A DNA stretch of 24,535 nucleotides from a virus: IMG/VR virus record IMGVR_UViG_3300030389_002517, positions 1 to 24,535 of that record; one strand, given 5' to 3'. How positions within the stretch are numbered: position 1 is the stretch's first letter; every line of letters begins with the position of its first letter. Under the pieces are notes generated by a model. It was not told the origin of the DNA. It searched no databases and saw only the letters and a program-made list of their open reading frames with translations. This document shows, in pieces, positions 11,076-17,949 of this stretch. Position numbers and translations under genes: made by a program.

Positions 11076-11995
11076 TGAAGTGGTCTAATGACGCACACGA
11101 ACTAGGAGCAAGTAAAGTTCCTATTGCGGTACTTGGCAAAGACAGGTTCGGTACATCACGCAATGACCTCAAACAGATTGTCCATCAGGCAAGGGCTGGT
11201 GTCACACACGTTGACAATAGATATGCCGATGCTAGTGAACGTGGCAACGAACTAGAAAAACCACTGGCTGAATGGGCAGTCAAACGTATTCGTAAATATT
11301 GTACCAGTCCGCAAGACGCAGTGCTGGTGTATCCCAAAGAAGGCTACCGCATAGAGGATGAAAAGATATGTGCCAGTCTGGATGCGATGGTTTTCATTCA
11401 AGGTGGTAACGTCAAAATATGGTGTCCGTTTGGCGAGTTCATCTTGCCAGAAGGCGAGTACATACCACTGGAAATAAAAACAGATGGATATACAGAGGGA
11501 CCTCCGACCGAAGAGCATGTCATCCAGCTACATACTCAGATGATGTGTACAGGCACATCGATGGGTATCATTGCAAAGCTGGGACCTAAACTCAATTTTG
11601 ATTTATGGTGCTATGAGCGTGACGATGATTTGTGTGCAGTCATTCTGCAAAAGGTGAGGGAGTTTTGGTACAATGTTGAACACGATATTGATTTCGATGA
11701 GACAGAACAGAAACCAGCAGTTGTTGATCTAAATGGCAATGATGAAGCAGAGCGATTACAGGCAATGGTAGATGGCTATCTCAAGGCAAAAGCAAAACAA
11801 GAGGATGCCAAGGTTGAGAAGGAACAATATCAGGAGTTGATAGAAGTGTTTCTGCATCGAAACAATGTGCAAATTGGCTCACTGGGTAACCATCGGCTGG
11901 AATATAAAAAAGTTCTACGCAAATCCAAACCAGAACAAATCACACCAGCAACACCAGCCACAGAATATTATCGATTTTCAGTAAAGGAATTATAG
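11075..11995 (+). CDS. YqaJ/lambda-type phage exonuclease
   Basis: This is probably the 5'-3' exonuclease that resects double-stranded ends for single-strand annealing. The 306 residues carry the PD-(D/E)XK core of the YqaJ/lambda exonuclease group: ERGNELEKPLAEW (55-67) with the helix glutamates, SLDAM with D103, the central PLEIKT with E133 and K135, and VIQLHTQM (149-156) with the conserved Gln. A charged C-terminal third follows (AKAKQEDAKVEKEQYQELIE), likely a coiled coil, and the end reads EYYRFSVKEL. The start overlaps the membrane-protein stop (TAATG), and the stop is directly followed by the RecT ATG, giving a nuclease-annealase pair as in Red and RecET systems. No single-strand binding protein is seen. 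Confidence 0.86.
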   Translation: MKWSNDAHELGASKVPIAVLGKDRFGTSRNDLKQIVHQARAGVTHVDNRYADASERGNELEKPLAEWAVKRIRKYCTSPQDAVLVYPKEGYRIEDEKICASLDAMVFIQGGNVKIWCPFGEFILPEGEYIPLEIKTDGYTEGPPTEEHVIQLHTQMMCTGTSMGIIAKLGPKLNFDLWCYERDDDLCAVILQKVREFWYNVEHDIDFDETEQKPAVVDLNGNDEAERLQAMVDGYLKAKAKQEDAKVEKEQYQELIEVFLHRNNVQIGSLGNHRLEYKKVLRKSKPEQITPATPATEYYRFSVKEL

Positions 11996-12715
11996 ATGGA
12001 TTTAATCGTACCGAAAACATTAGACCAAGCTATGTCACTAGCCGAAATGCTATCTAAATCAACTATCGTACCACAAAATTATCAGGGTAATTCTGCGAAT
12101 TGTTTTGTTGCGATCCAACAGGCATTAACATTAAAGATGTCGGTGTACCAAGCAATGCTATCTATTGCAGTAATTAATGGCAAACCAACTATCTATGGTG
12201 ATGCCTTGCTTGCTCTGGTAAGGGCAGACAAGAGGTGTCTAGGTGTTGAAGAGGACATTGAGAAAGTACCAAACCCTGACAAACAAGGTGAGTTTAGAGA
12301 GGTAGTTGCTACCTGTACCGTAAAGCGAGAGCATCATAACAAGACCGTAGAAACCATCACACGATACTTCAGATGGTCGGATGCACAACGTGCTAATCTT
12401 ATCGGTAAATCGGGACCTTGGAAGCAATACCCAGAGCGCATGTTACAGATGAGGGCAAGGGCATTTGCCCTGAGAGATAGCTTCCCAGATGTCCTAGCTG
12501 GCATGTCAGTGACGGAAGAAGTTGAGGATTATTCTGAGGAAAATCTGGAAAAAATTAGACCGTTACAGAATATTACACCACAACCCCAGCCAGCAAAAAC
12601 ATTATCAGACAAACAACAGATGGCAGAAAAAAAAGCAGCTGGCTACAACAGAAATCCGCAAGACATTGTGAGCAAAGTTACAGAGGGTAATAGAGATGAG
12701 ACAATCAATAACTAA
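11996..12715 (+). CDS. recT: RecT-family single-strand annealing protein
   Basis: The partner of the exonuclease, this protein anneals complementary single strands during phage recombination. The 239 residues include SANCFVAIQQALTLKMSVYQ, AMLSIAVINGKPTIYGDALL and PWKQYPERMLQMRARAFALR, followed by DSFPDVLAGMSVTEEVED. These are hallmark stretches of the phage RecT group (a G-K-P-x-(I/L)-x-G-D-A-L motif, then W-x-x-(Y/H)-P-x-x-M-L-x-x-R-A). The C-terminal 50 residues are polar and likely disordered, as is common. AAGGA lies 7 nt before ATG 11996, which follows the exonuclease stop with no gap. The end overlaps the LexA-like gene by 20 nt. Confidence 0.88.
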   Translation: MDLIVPKTLDQAMSLAEMLSKSTIVPQNYQGNSANCFVAIQQALTLKMSVYQAMLSIAVINGKPTIYGDALLALVRADKRCLGVEEDIEKVPNPDKQGEFREVVATCTVKREHHNKTVETITRYFRWSDAQRANLIGKSGPWKQYPERMLQMRARAFALRDSFPDVLAGMSVTEEVEDYSEENLEKIRPLQNITPQPQPAKTLSDKQQMAEKKAAGYNRNPQDIVSKVTEGNRDETINN

Positions 12716-12908
12716 AGAGCAAAAACGTGTGCTTGATTGTTATTCAAAATTCCAGAAGAGGCACGGTTACACTCCGACTATGCGAGAGGTTAGCAAAAAA
12801 TTAAAATACAAATCACACACGACAGTCAGGCAACACCTACTTAGTCTACAAGACAGAGGCTATATAGACATGGTAGCTGGTAGGACGTCAGGTATTACAA
12901 TACTCTAA
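12696..12908 (+). CDS. LexA N-terminal DNA-binding domain protein
   Basis: The 70 residues match the winged-helix domain of LexA: TKEQKRVLDCYSKFQKRHGY, TPTMREVSKKLKYKSHTTVR, then QHLLSLQDRGYIDMVAGRTS and a final GITIL. In LexA the P-T-x-R-E-I-(A/S) helix and S-x-x-T-V-x-x-H-L recognition helix contact SOS boxes, and the K-G-Y-I wing follows. The S24 peptidase half is absent, so it cannot be cleaved by RecA-stimulated self-proteolysis. GAGGG lies 8 nt before ATG 12696, inside recT. It may bind LexA-like sites to repress, or compete with host LexA. It is the last rightward gene; its stop overlaps the stop of the convergent lysozyme gene. Confidence 0.8.
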   Translation: MRQSITKEQKRVLDCYSKFQKRHGYTPTMREVSKKLKYKSHTTVRQHLLSLQDRGYIDMVAGRTSGITIL

Positions 12909-13375
12909 ACGTCACGTATCATCTCTGCTACACGTTTAGCTCTGGCTGGTGTCTGCTCATGCCAACGCGACTTGAGTGCATGTTCGGCTGCCAAGTCGAA
13001 CTGTTTATTCTCCATAGCTTCTAGCTGATTACTAAATTGCATCAACGTAGGCACACCCAGTTGGAATGCCTGGAGTACAAGTGCTTTACGTGGGTTGATA
13101 GGTAATGTTCTCCACCATTTCAGACGGTCATCAAGCTCATCCATCATGTTGAGAATATCGCTATCGAGCAAATACTCTGCTTCTTCTTCTGATATACCAG
13201 CACCTTTTTTCTTGCGATCTACCAGTCTGCCATAACCTATTGTGTCAAAACCTAGGTGGTCTTTATACAATACATGCCGACCATTTTCTATGATAGCACC
13301 TTCTTCTACTTTTAGAATGTCTGCTATCTCTGACAAGAATGTATCCTGTTCGCTTGCCTTAGATAAATCTGTCAT
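12905..13375 (-). CDS. GH24 endolysin (T4-type lysozyme)
   Basis: The enzyme cuts the N-acetylmuramic acid-N-acetylglucosamine bond of peptidoglycan to release progeny. The 156 residues show the family triad in correct spacing: E30, eight residues, D39, five residues, T45 (IIENGRHVLYKDHLGFDTIG), then YGR. The C-terminal half has the usual LVLQAFQLGVPTLMQFSNQL, then AAEHALKSRWHEQTPARAKR and VAEMI. No signal peptide or SAR anchor is seen, so release needs the holin. The ATG at 13375 is one base after the stop of the 45-residue gene. It lies at the end of the leftward tail/lysis unit, and its stop shares bases with that of the convergent LexA-like gene. Confidence 0.9.
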   Translation of the reverse strand: MTDLSKASEQDTFLSEIADILKVEEGAIIENGRHVLYKDHLGFDTIGYGRLVDRKKKGAGISEEEAEYLLDSDILNMMDELDDRLKWWRTLPINPRKALVLQAFQLGVPTLMQFSNQLEAMENKQFDLAAEHALKSRWHEQTPARAKRVAEMIRDV

Positions 13376-13376
13376 G

Positions 13377-13514
13377 TTACTTCTTCTTTTTTTTCGGGAA
13401 GCCAGCTTTCATATTGGCATATGCCTCATCAGAAATGGTACTGTTCTTCTTGCTACGTGATATACCCTTGCGTCTTCGGGCATTTATATTCGCATATAGT
13501 CCAGGTTTGCTCAT
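13377..13514 (-). CDS. Small basic conserved phage protein (45 aa)
   Basis: The product opens MSKPGLYANINARRRKGISR and continues SKKNSTISDEAYANMKAGFP before a poly-Lys end. I recall a K-x-G-L-Y-A-N-I-x-x-(R/K)-(R/K) opening followed by an S-R-S-K-x-x-S-T-(I/V) segment from tiny proteins in many tailed phages, usually near structural or lysis genes. Their role is unknown to me. The ATG overlaps the holin stop as ATGA and has AGGA 8 nt upstream. The stop is one base before the lysozyme ATG. It is cotranslated with the lysis genes and may be a minor virion component. Confidence 0.75.
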   Translation of the reverse strand: MSKPGLYANINARRRKGISRSKKNSTISDEAYANMKAGFPKKKKK

Positions 13515-13885
13515 TCTTTTTTTCCTTTCTTATTGTTGAGAAATCCCTCTACTGCACCACCAGCAAAATAGAAGGACAAGATAATCAGCATGGCGTAGTT
13601 GATGGAGAATTGATCCATTACGGATGTGACTGCTTGTGCATCACCGTAACCGCTTATCGTCATGCCTAACACCAGCACATAGCTGGATAAAAATGTGAAC
13701 GAAAACATCAACGCCAGATACCTCTGACATAATTTAAAAGGCTGGTAAGCCTGTAGTAACTGCACACGGCTCTGTGATTTGATTGCAATCTCTTCTTCTT
13801 TAGATACGTGCATCTTGTCGATAAGCTGCATACCGCTTTCGACCACACCCTTGCTACCCAGAATTGTTTTTAATACAGCAAACAT
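13511..13885 (-). CDS. Holin, 3-TM type (probable)
   Basis: Holins form the membrane lesions that release endolysin at lysis time. The 124 residues have a short amphipathic N-terminus, a basic/polar stretch (VSKEEEIAIKSQSRVQLLQA), then hydrophobic segments at about residues 57-78 (YLALMFSFTFLSSYVLVLGM) and 93-114 (INYAMLIILSFYFAGGAVEG), ending in basic NKKGKKE. The order, with F-K-x-x-x-R before the first strong segment and a final I-x-x-F-Y-F-(A/G)-G, resembles the GTA-type 3-TM holins. A third, weaker segment might be the N-terminus. The ribosome site is strong (AAGGAG, 5 nt). Direct linkage to lysozyme supports the role. Confidence 0.7.
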   Translation of the reverse strand: MFAVLKTILGSKGVVESGMQLIDKMHVSKEEEIAIKSQSRVQLLQAYQPFKLCQRYLALMFSFTFLSSYVLVLGMTISGYGDAQAVTSVMDQFSINYAMLIILSFYFAGGAVEGFLNNKKGKKE

Positions 13886-13897
13886 ATGTACTCCTTC

Positions 13898-14359
13898 TTA
13901 TAAAAAAATAATCATAGCAATTAAGCCAGCGCTTAACGCACAGATAGCAAGTAAAACACCAGCGCCAATCTCCACATCATGGATAATTTGCTCTCGCCTT
14001 TTGCGTCTAGCAATACGTTCTGCCTTTTCTGCTTCTTTCTGTTCGTGTATTCTTTGCGCCCTGAGTGTTACTATTGAAGCCCAAGTACCATGTCCAAATC
14101 TGGCATCTATTAGCTGCCTCATGGTATCGAGTTCCTCTTCAGCTAACTTGGCATCAATAATTTCGTGTGCGACCTCTTTGTGCGAATGAGTTTTCTTAGC
14201 GTTTCGCTTTGCAGCATGTGCTTGGTCACGACCCTCAAAAAGATTGTCGATTGCATCAGCCATCTCGCCAATGTCTTTAGCCGTGTTGATGTTTTGTTTT
14301 ATGAAGTCAACGCCACTGCGTACTAAAGCTAAACCAGTGAGAACCTCTGCGACAACCAT
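13898..14359 (-). CDS. Coiled-coil protein with C-terminal membrane anchor
   Basis: The 153 residues open MVVAEVLTGLALVRSGVDFI and KQNINTAKDIGEMADAIDN, a mostly helical start I recall from proteins beside lysis genes in marine phages. A long charged helix region follows (RIHEQKEAEKAERIARRKRR), and residues about 130-153 form a membrane segment (EIGAGVLLAICALSAGLIAM, then IIFL). The anchor at the C-terminus and the coiled coil could suit a membrane partner of the holin or a spanin-like role, but there is no lipoprotein partner and no N-terminal anchor as in Rz. The ATG overlaps the upstream stop (TGATG). A GTG one codon earlier is less likely. Function unproven. Confidence 0.68.
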   Translation of the reverse strand: MVVAEVLTGLALVRSGVDFIKQNINTAKDIGEMADAIDNLFEGRDQAHAAKRNAKKTHSHKEVAHEIIDAKLAEEELDTMRQLIDARFGHGTWASIVTLRAQRIHEQKEAEKAERIARRKRREQIIHDVEIGAGVLLAICALSAGLIAMIIFL

Positions 14360-14589
14360 CACTTTCTCTCCAATGCCCTATCGAGCTTGTCTTCTAGACG
14401 GTTCAATGCGTCTATCAACTGTCGCATGTCATCACGTAATTCTAACCTAGTGGCATACTCCTCTCGCGTTTTGTTCAATAAAATTTGTAACCGTTTTACT
14501 TCCACAAACATTTGTCTGAAGGCCCAGAAAATAGGAGCAAACACAACGGTCAAAATAATATTCCAAAATAACATCGGGTCTATTTGCAT
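14359..14589 (-). CDS. Small membrane protein with coiled coil (76 aa)
   Basis: One N-terminal membrane segment covers about residues 7-28 (LFWNIILTVVFAPIFWAFRQ). A charged heptad-like helix fills the rest (VEVKRLQILLNKTREEYATR, then LIDALNRLEDKLDRALERK). Single-span proteins of this form sit beside holin and endolysin genes in many phages, where they act as holin-like, antiholin or inner-spanin proteins; which applies here cannot be told. AGGA lies 5-6 nt before ATG 14589, which follows the tail-fibre stop by nine bases, and its own stop overlaps the next start (TGATG). It is therefore the first gene of the lysis set. Confidence 0.68.
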   Translation of the reverse strand: MQIDPMLFWNIILTVVFAPIFWAFRQMFVEVKRLQILLNKTREEYATRLELRDDMRQLIDALNRLEDKLDRALERK

Positions 14590-14598
14590 GTGCTTCCT

Positions 14599-15606
14599 CT
14601 AACTTATCAGTGGTGTTGTTGGTGGTGTTATACCGTTAGCGTTGTACAATGTAAGCCAGTCACTACGGTTCACTCGTATTCTTATTTCGGACATCTGCCC
14701 TAAGTTCCAGTTGTTGTGGGCGAATGCTAGGTTTGTGTTAGGTGACCAACTGGTAAAGTTACTTCGTGTTCCCCTGTCAGTATAATGACTGCTGCCATTG
14801 TCTACCCTTGTAAGGTACTGGAAAAACTTACCGTCACTCATTTGCACACCTTGAATGACATGATACCATTTGTTGTCGGTTATATAGCCACTGACATGAC
14901 CTTCTCTATTACCTTGGTATCCATATTCGATATAAAAAGCTGGTCTTCCAGAAGTGTTGCTAGAGTAGTTCTCCATGTTCCAGCCGTACCCAATGTTACT
15001 CCAACCACCCTGGACATGATATTGAGTCCATGAGCTACTAAAAGCTGTGCCGCTTTTTACTAAAAAGAAATATTCCAGGGTAATGTTTGTAGTCAGGTTC
15101 TGCATGTTTGATAGCCAACTCGATGGAGTGGTAAACTGTCCATTTTGAGAAGAACCATTTATATCGAATACTGTAGAATGACCGACAGGGCTGGTATCAA
15201 CAGCACTTTGAAAAGTTCTGCCAGACCCACTGACGCTGAACCAATTTGTATTCTCTACAGCATCCGTGCTACCAGCATCAGAGGTGTAGGCTTTTATTCC
15301 TGATAGGGATGTACCAGTGCTTTCATTCAAAGGTACATATAATATTACATCGCTGGGCAAACTTAGTTCTGGCTTGTGCCATATAACATTGCTACCACTA
15401 TAAACCGTATGCACATAGGTTGAGCCATATCTGATTTCTTCTGGGGTTGTTGAGCCTATTTTAAGTTTGTCAGTAATTATCGTACCGTCATGGACAGGCG
15501 CACCAGATAGACCTGACCCAGCGGTTGCTGAACTAGGAAACGCACCTAGCCCAGAGATGTTCATACCTCTGTAGTAGCCTAAACCACTGATTTTAGGGGC
15601 AGCCAT
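14599..15606 (-). CDS. Tail adhesin with LamG/concanavalin-like C-terminal domain
   Basis: The 335-residue protein has two parts. Residues about 35-80 include ITDKLKIGSTTPEEIRYGST and YVHTVYSGSNVIWHKP, which fits a tail-tip motif (K-I-G-x-x-x-I-x-x-(V/I)-Y-x-G-x-x-x-I/V-W) common at the N-terminus of phage receptor-binding proteins. Residues about 86-335 look like a LamG/concanavalin lectin sandwich: it runs from VILYVPLNES through LEYFFLVKSG and NKWYHVIQGV to NNWNLGQMSEIRIRVNRSDW. The last is the usual final strand before a short L-Y-N-A-N turn. Such domains bind sugars, so host-surface recognition is likely. The start overlaps the upstream fibre stop as TAATG. Confidence 0.72.
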   Translation of the reverse strand: MAAPKISGLGYYRGMNISGLGAFPSSATAGSGLSGAPVHDGTIITDKLKIGSTTPEEIRYGSTYVHTVYSGSNVIWHKPELSLPSDVILYVPLNESTGTSLSGIKAYTSDAGSTDAVENTNWFSVSGSGRTFQSAVDTSPVGHSTVFDINGSSQNGQFTTPSSWLSNMQNLTTNITLEYFFLVKSGTAFSSSWTQYHVQGGWSNIGYGWNMENYSSNTSGRPAFYIEYGYQGNREGHVSGYITDNKWYHVIQGVQMSDGKFFQYLTRVDNGSSHYTDRGTRSNFTSWSPNTNLAFAHNNWNLGQMSEIRIRVNRSDWLTLYNANGITPPTTPLIS

Positions 15607-17711
15607 TAGTACAACTCTACATAAGCATCATGGATGTACAATTTTTCAGTAACATTCGTGGTGCTTGTTGTGAATATTAGAAAAAGGAAAACAGAGTTTA
15701 TTTTACCATTTCCATGAGGAAGAGTTATTGTTGTAGATGTCGGGTTTGCTTGGTCAGTGCTGATGCCTGATAGTGTTGATATATTAGCAGAAGGTGTGGT
15801 GTTTGTTCCGTTTCTGAAAGAACGAAATAATTGAGGATTATTAGATGCGTTACTTGTTTTACTTAACACTAATTGTAACCGCGCTCTATCTTTAGCAGTA
15901 TCTGACCCAGTTGGATTGTAATCTGTTGGTACTTGTACTTCTAATCCGTATGCGTAAGTACCTAGTGCCCCACCATTTTGAAGCACAACAACTTCATTAG
16001 AATTTACAGTTTCATTATAGGCTAGTACAGCACTGCCAGCACTACCAGCCGTATCTGGTAATAATAATAGCGGTAAATTATCGTAATCATTTGCGTCACA
16101 ACCAAAGGCTGCTGGGAAATTTGTATTACTTGTTGCGATTGAAACGCCAACTTGTGTTCCAATAGTGTTTTGTGTTGTTTTGTAATTACTACCGCCACAC
16201 TGCAACACACCTAAACTAGCAACAGGTATCATATCACCGTGTGTCTGTTGTTCTAATACTTTTCTCTGCCAAAAGTTAGAGGCAACAAGTGGAAGATGTC
16301 TACAAAATGGTCTACTCGCTTCGTCACTTGGTATAGACCCACCACTGTTTGGCGCATAAGCATCCCACGAACTAATGGTGCTCATCCAATGTCCACTTAC
16401 TCCAGGTCTGTATAATGTTGATGGGTAAGTGTAGGTTATATTACTATATAAACCATCGTTCCTGTTAGCATTTAGTCCTTTTGCTCTTGCATCAGTTACA
16501 CGACTAAAATAACTACTGCCATTTAAAAACTCAATATTAGGGTTAGCAGCATTGTTATTGATAAAACCAGCTTGTGTTGTGACAAAACCGTTTTCCCCTC
16601 CGTCACAATAGATAGAACCTATTTTTGTTGTTCTACCAGTAAAATTACCACCAACCGCCCTAAAAAACCACCTATCAGTAATTGTTAAATTAACTTGACA
16701 GGTAGCAGTTTGATTTGCCGATCCAGCACCCCAAGCATACCCAGTAACAAGCCCTACCTCTAAACTTGAATTACTACCATCCGCAGTCATTTGACCATTC
16801 TGATAACTTGTAGAGGTATAGAGGTTTGAATCTTCATAAAAATTAAAAGACCCCCATTGATGTGCAACGCTAGGTCTATCAGCATATAATTGAACACCTC
16901 TAAAATATCTGTATCGTTCAAATAACCCCAAGCGACCGCAATCGAAATGGACAGACGTTCCTTTAAATTGCACATATTCACCGAAATCATTCTGCCTCAA
17001 AGTTACAAACGAATATCCACCTTGCTCTGTTTCACTAGTCCACCCAGCACTAACCTTAATAATTCGCCCATTCATGTTGAACCAATGATACTTATCTTGA
17101 TTGGTAATATCTTCTTCGTGAAAATAACTATTTTTGAAAACAGCTATATCACAAAATGTAGAAGGTGAAGCAGAACTCCCACTATAACCAGCCCTTGCGG
17201 CAGCTTCCATGACAACATTAAGTGCGCCATATTCACCTCGCACTGTGTTTGATGCAGTAGAACCATTTTTGTTAAAAGCAGTACCACTACGCAACACTAA
17301 TGGCATCTTGAGTATGCCACTAACAGATGGGTACATAGCATCGATATTAGAACCTGACAGATACAAGTATCTACTACTATAAGAAGTGCTGGCTATAGTA
17401 TTAGCCCATACAGTGTTACCAGAAGCTGGGTACATTTCATTACCCGATAAATACCAACTGCCAATACTAGCGGTATACTCTGACATTGTTTTCCCTTTAA
17501 TTCTAACTTCGGTATTACTCTGTAGGGTAACTCCATTCACCGATGTTGCACTGCTACTATTGTTTTGAAAATCATTCCATTTAAAGGGATTAGCGTATGT
17601 ACCGTTTCTTGTAGTATTATATGTTGATGTGTTTGTACCAGCGCAAAGCGCACTGGTGTCAGAATTTGCAGCCGCACCAGTAATATAAGGGTCTATCCAA
17701 ACAACAGGCAT
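15606..17711 (-). CDS. Large tail spike/fibre protein, likely right-handed β-helix
   Basis: ATG 17711 (TAATG with the upstream stop, GGAG 8 nt before) gives 701 residues; a longer frame would overlap the preceding gene. It opens MPVVWIDPYITGAA, then TTRNGTYANPFKWNDF and VNGVTLQSNTEVRIKG. I recall this opening from phage proteins that go on to right-handed parallel β-helix tailspikes. The body is rich in Asn, Ser, Thr, Gly and Tyr, with short strand/turn repeats and no charged helices, as expected of a β-helix. There is no clear catalytic site for depolymerase activity. The C-terminal part (TSTTITLPHGNGKINSVFLF, then EKLYIHDAYVELY) is a β-sandwich-like cap. It follows the small fibre-linked gene and precedes the LamG adhesin, so it is part of the adsorption apparatus. 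Confidence 0.7.
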   Translation of the reverse strand: MPVVWIDPYITGAAANSDTSALCAGTNTSTYNTTRNGTYANPFKWNDFQNNSSSATSVNGVTLQSNTEVRIKGKTMSEYTASIGSWYLSGNEMYPASGNTVWANTIASTSYSSRYLYLSGSNIDAMYPSVSGILKMPLVLRSGTAFNKNGSTASNTVRGEYGALNVVMEAAARAGYSGSSASPSTFCDIAVFKNSYFHEEDITNQDKYHWFNMNGRIIKVSAGWTSETEQGGYSFVTLRQNDFGEYVQFKGTSVHFDCGRLGLFERYRYFRGVQLYADRPSVAHQWGSFNFYEDSNLYTSTSYQNGQMTADGSNSSLEVGLVTGYAWGAGSANQTATCQVNLTITDRWFFRAVGGNFTGRTTKIGSIYCDGGENGFVTTQAGFINNNAANPNIEFLNGSSYFSRVTDARAKGLNANRNDGLYSNITYTYPSTLYRPGVSGHWMSTISSWDAYAPNSGGSIPSDEASRPFCRHLPLVASNFWQRKVLEQQTHGDMIPVASLGVLQCGGSNYKTTQNTIGTQVGVSIATSNTNFPAAFGCDANDYDNLPLLLLPDTAGSAGSAVLAYNETVNSNEVVVLQNGGALGTYAYGLEVQVPTDYNPTGSDTAKDRARLQLVLSKTSNASNNPQLFRSFRNGTNTTPSANISTLSGISTDQANPTSTTITLPHGNGKINSVFLFLIFTTSTTNVTEKLYIHDAYVELY

Positions 17712-17944
17712 TAGGGTAACTCCGCTTCTTTTTGAATTGTCCAATCATTGACGTATGTACCAACGACACCATAAACATCGGATGGGTCTACAATATTCTC
17801 ATTTGGTATTGTAATAGTTTCATCATATTCCATTACTAGTTGTGCGCTGTTCATTATGGCGGCAGTTATCCGAATTTGTACCGTGTCATCATCGGTTGGT
17901 AAGATATCTGCTTGAGGTTTTTGCACCCATTTTCTATAGAGCAT
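17711..17944 (-). CDS. Small hypothetical protein between tail-fibre genes (77 aa)
   Basis: The product opens MLYRKWVQKPQADILPTDDD and continues VQIRITAAIMNSAQLVMEYD, ETITIPNENIVD and VNDWTIQKEAELP. It has no membrane segment and looks β-rich. I recognise no family. It lies five bases after the fibre stop at 17950 and its stop overlaps the next fibre start (TAATG). A small structural linker or chaperone for the fibres would fit the place. The ribosome site is modest (AGG, 5 nt before ATG 17944). Confidence 0.66.
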   Translation of the reverse strand: MLYRKWVQKPQADILPTDDDTVQIRITAAIMNSAQLVMEYDETITIPNENIVDPSDVYGVVGTYVNDWTIQKEAELP

Positions 17945-17949
17945 TGTAC

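Noticed and set aside
17712-17744. Longer start for the tailspike
   Set aside because: It overlaps the small upstream gene; ATG 17711 joins that gene's stop as TAATG and begins the conserved opening.
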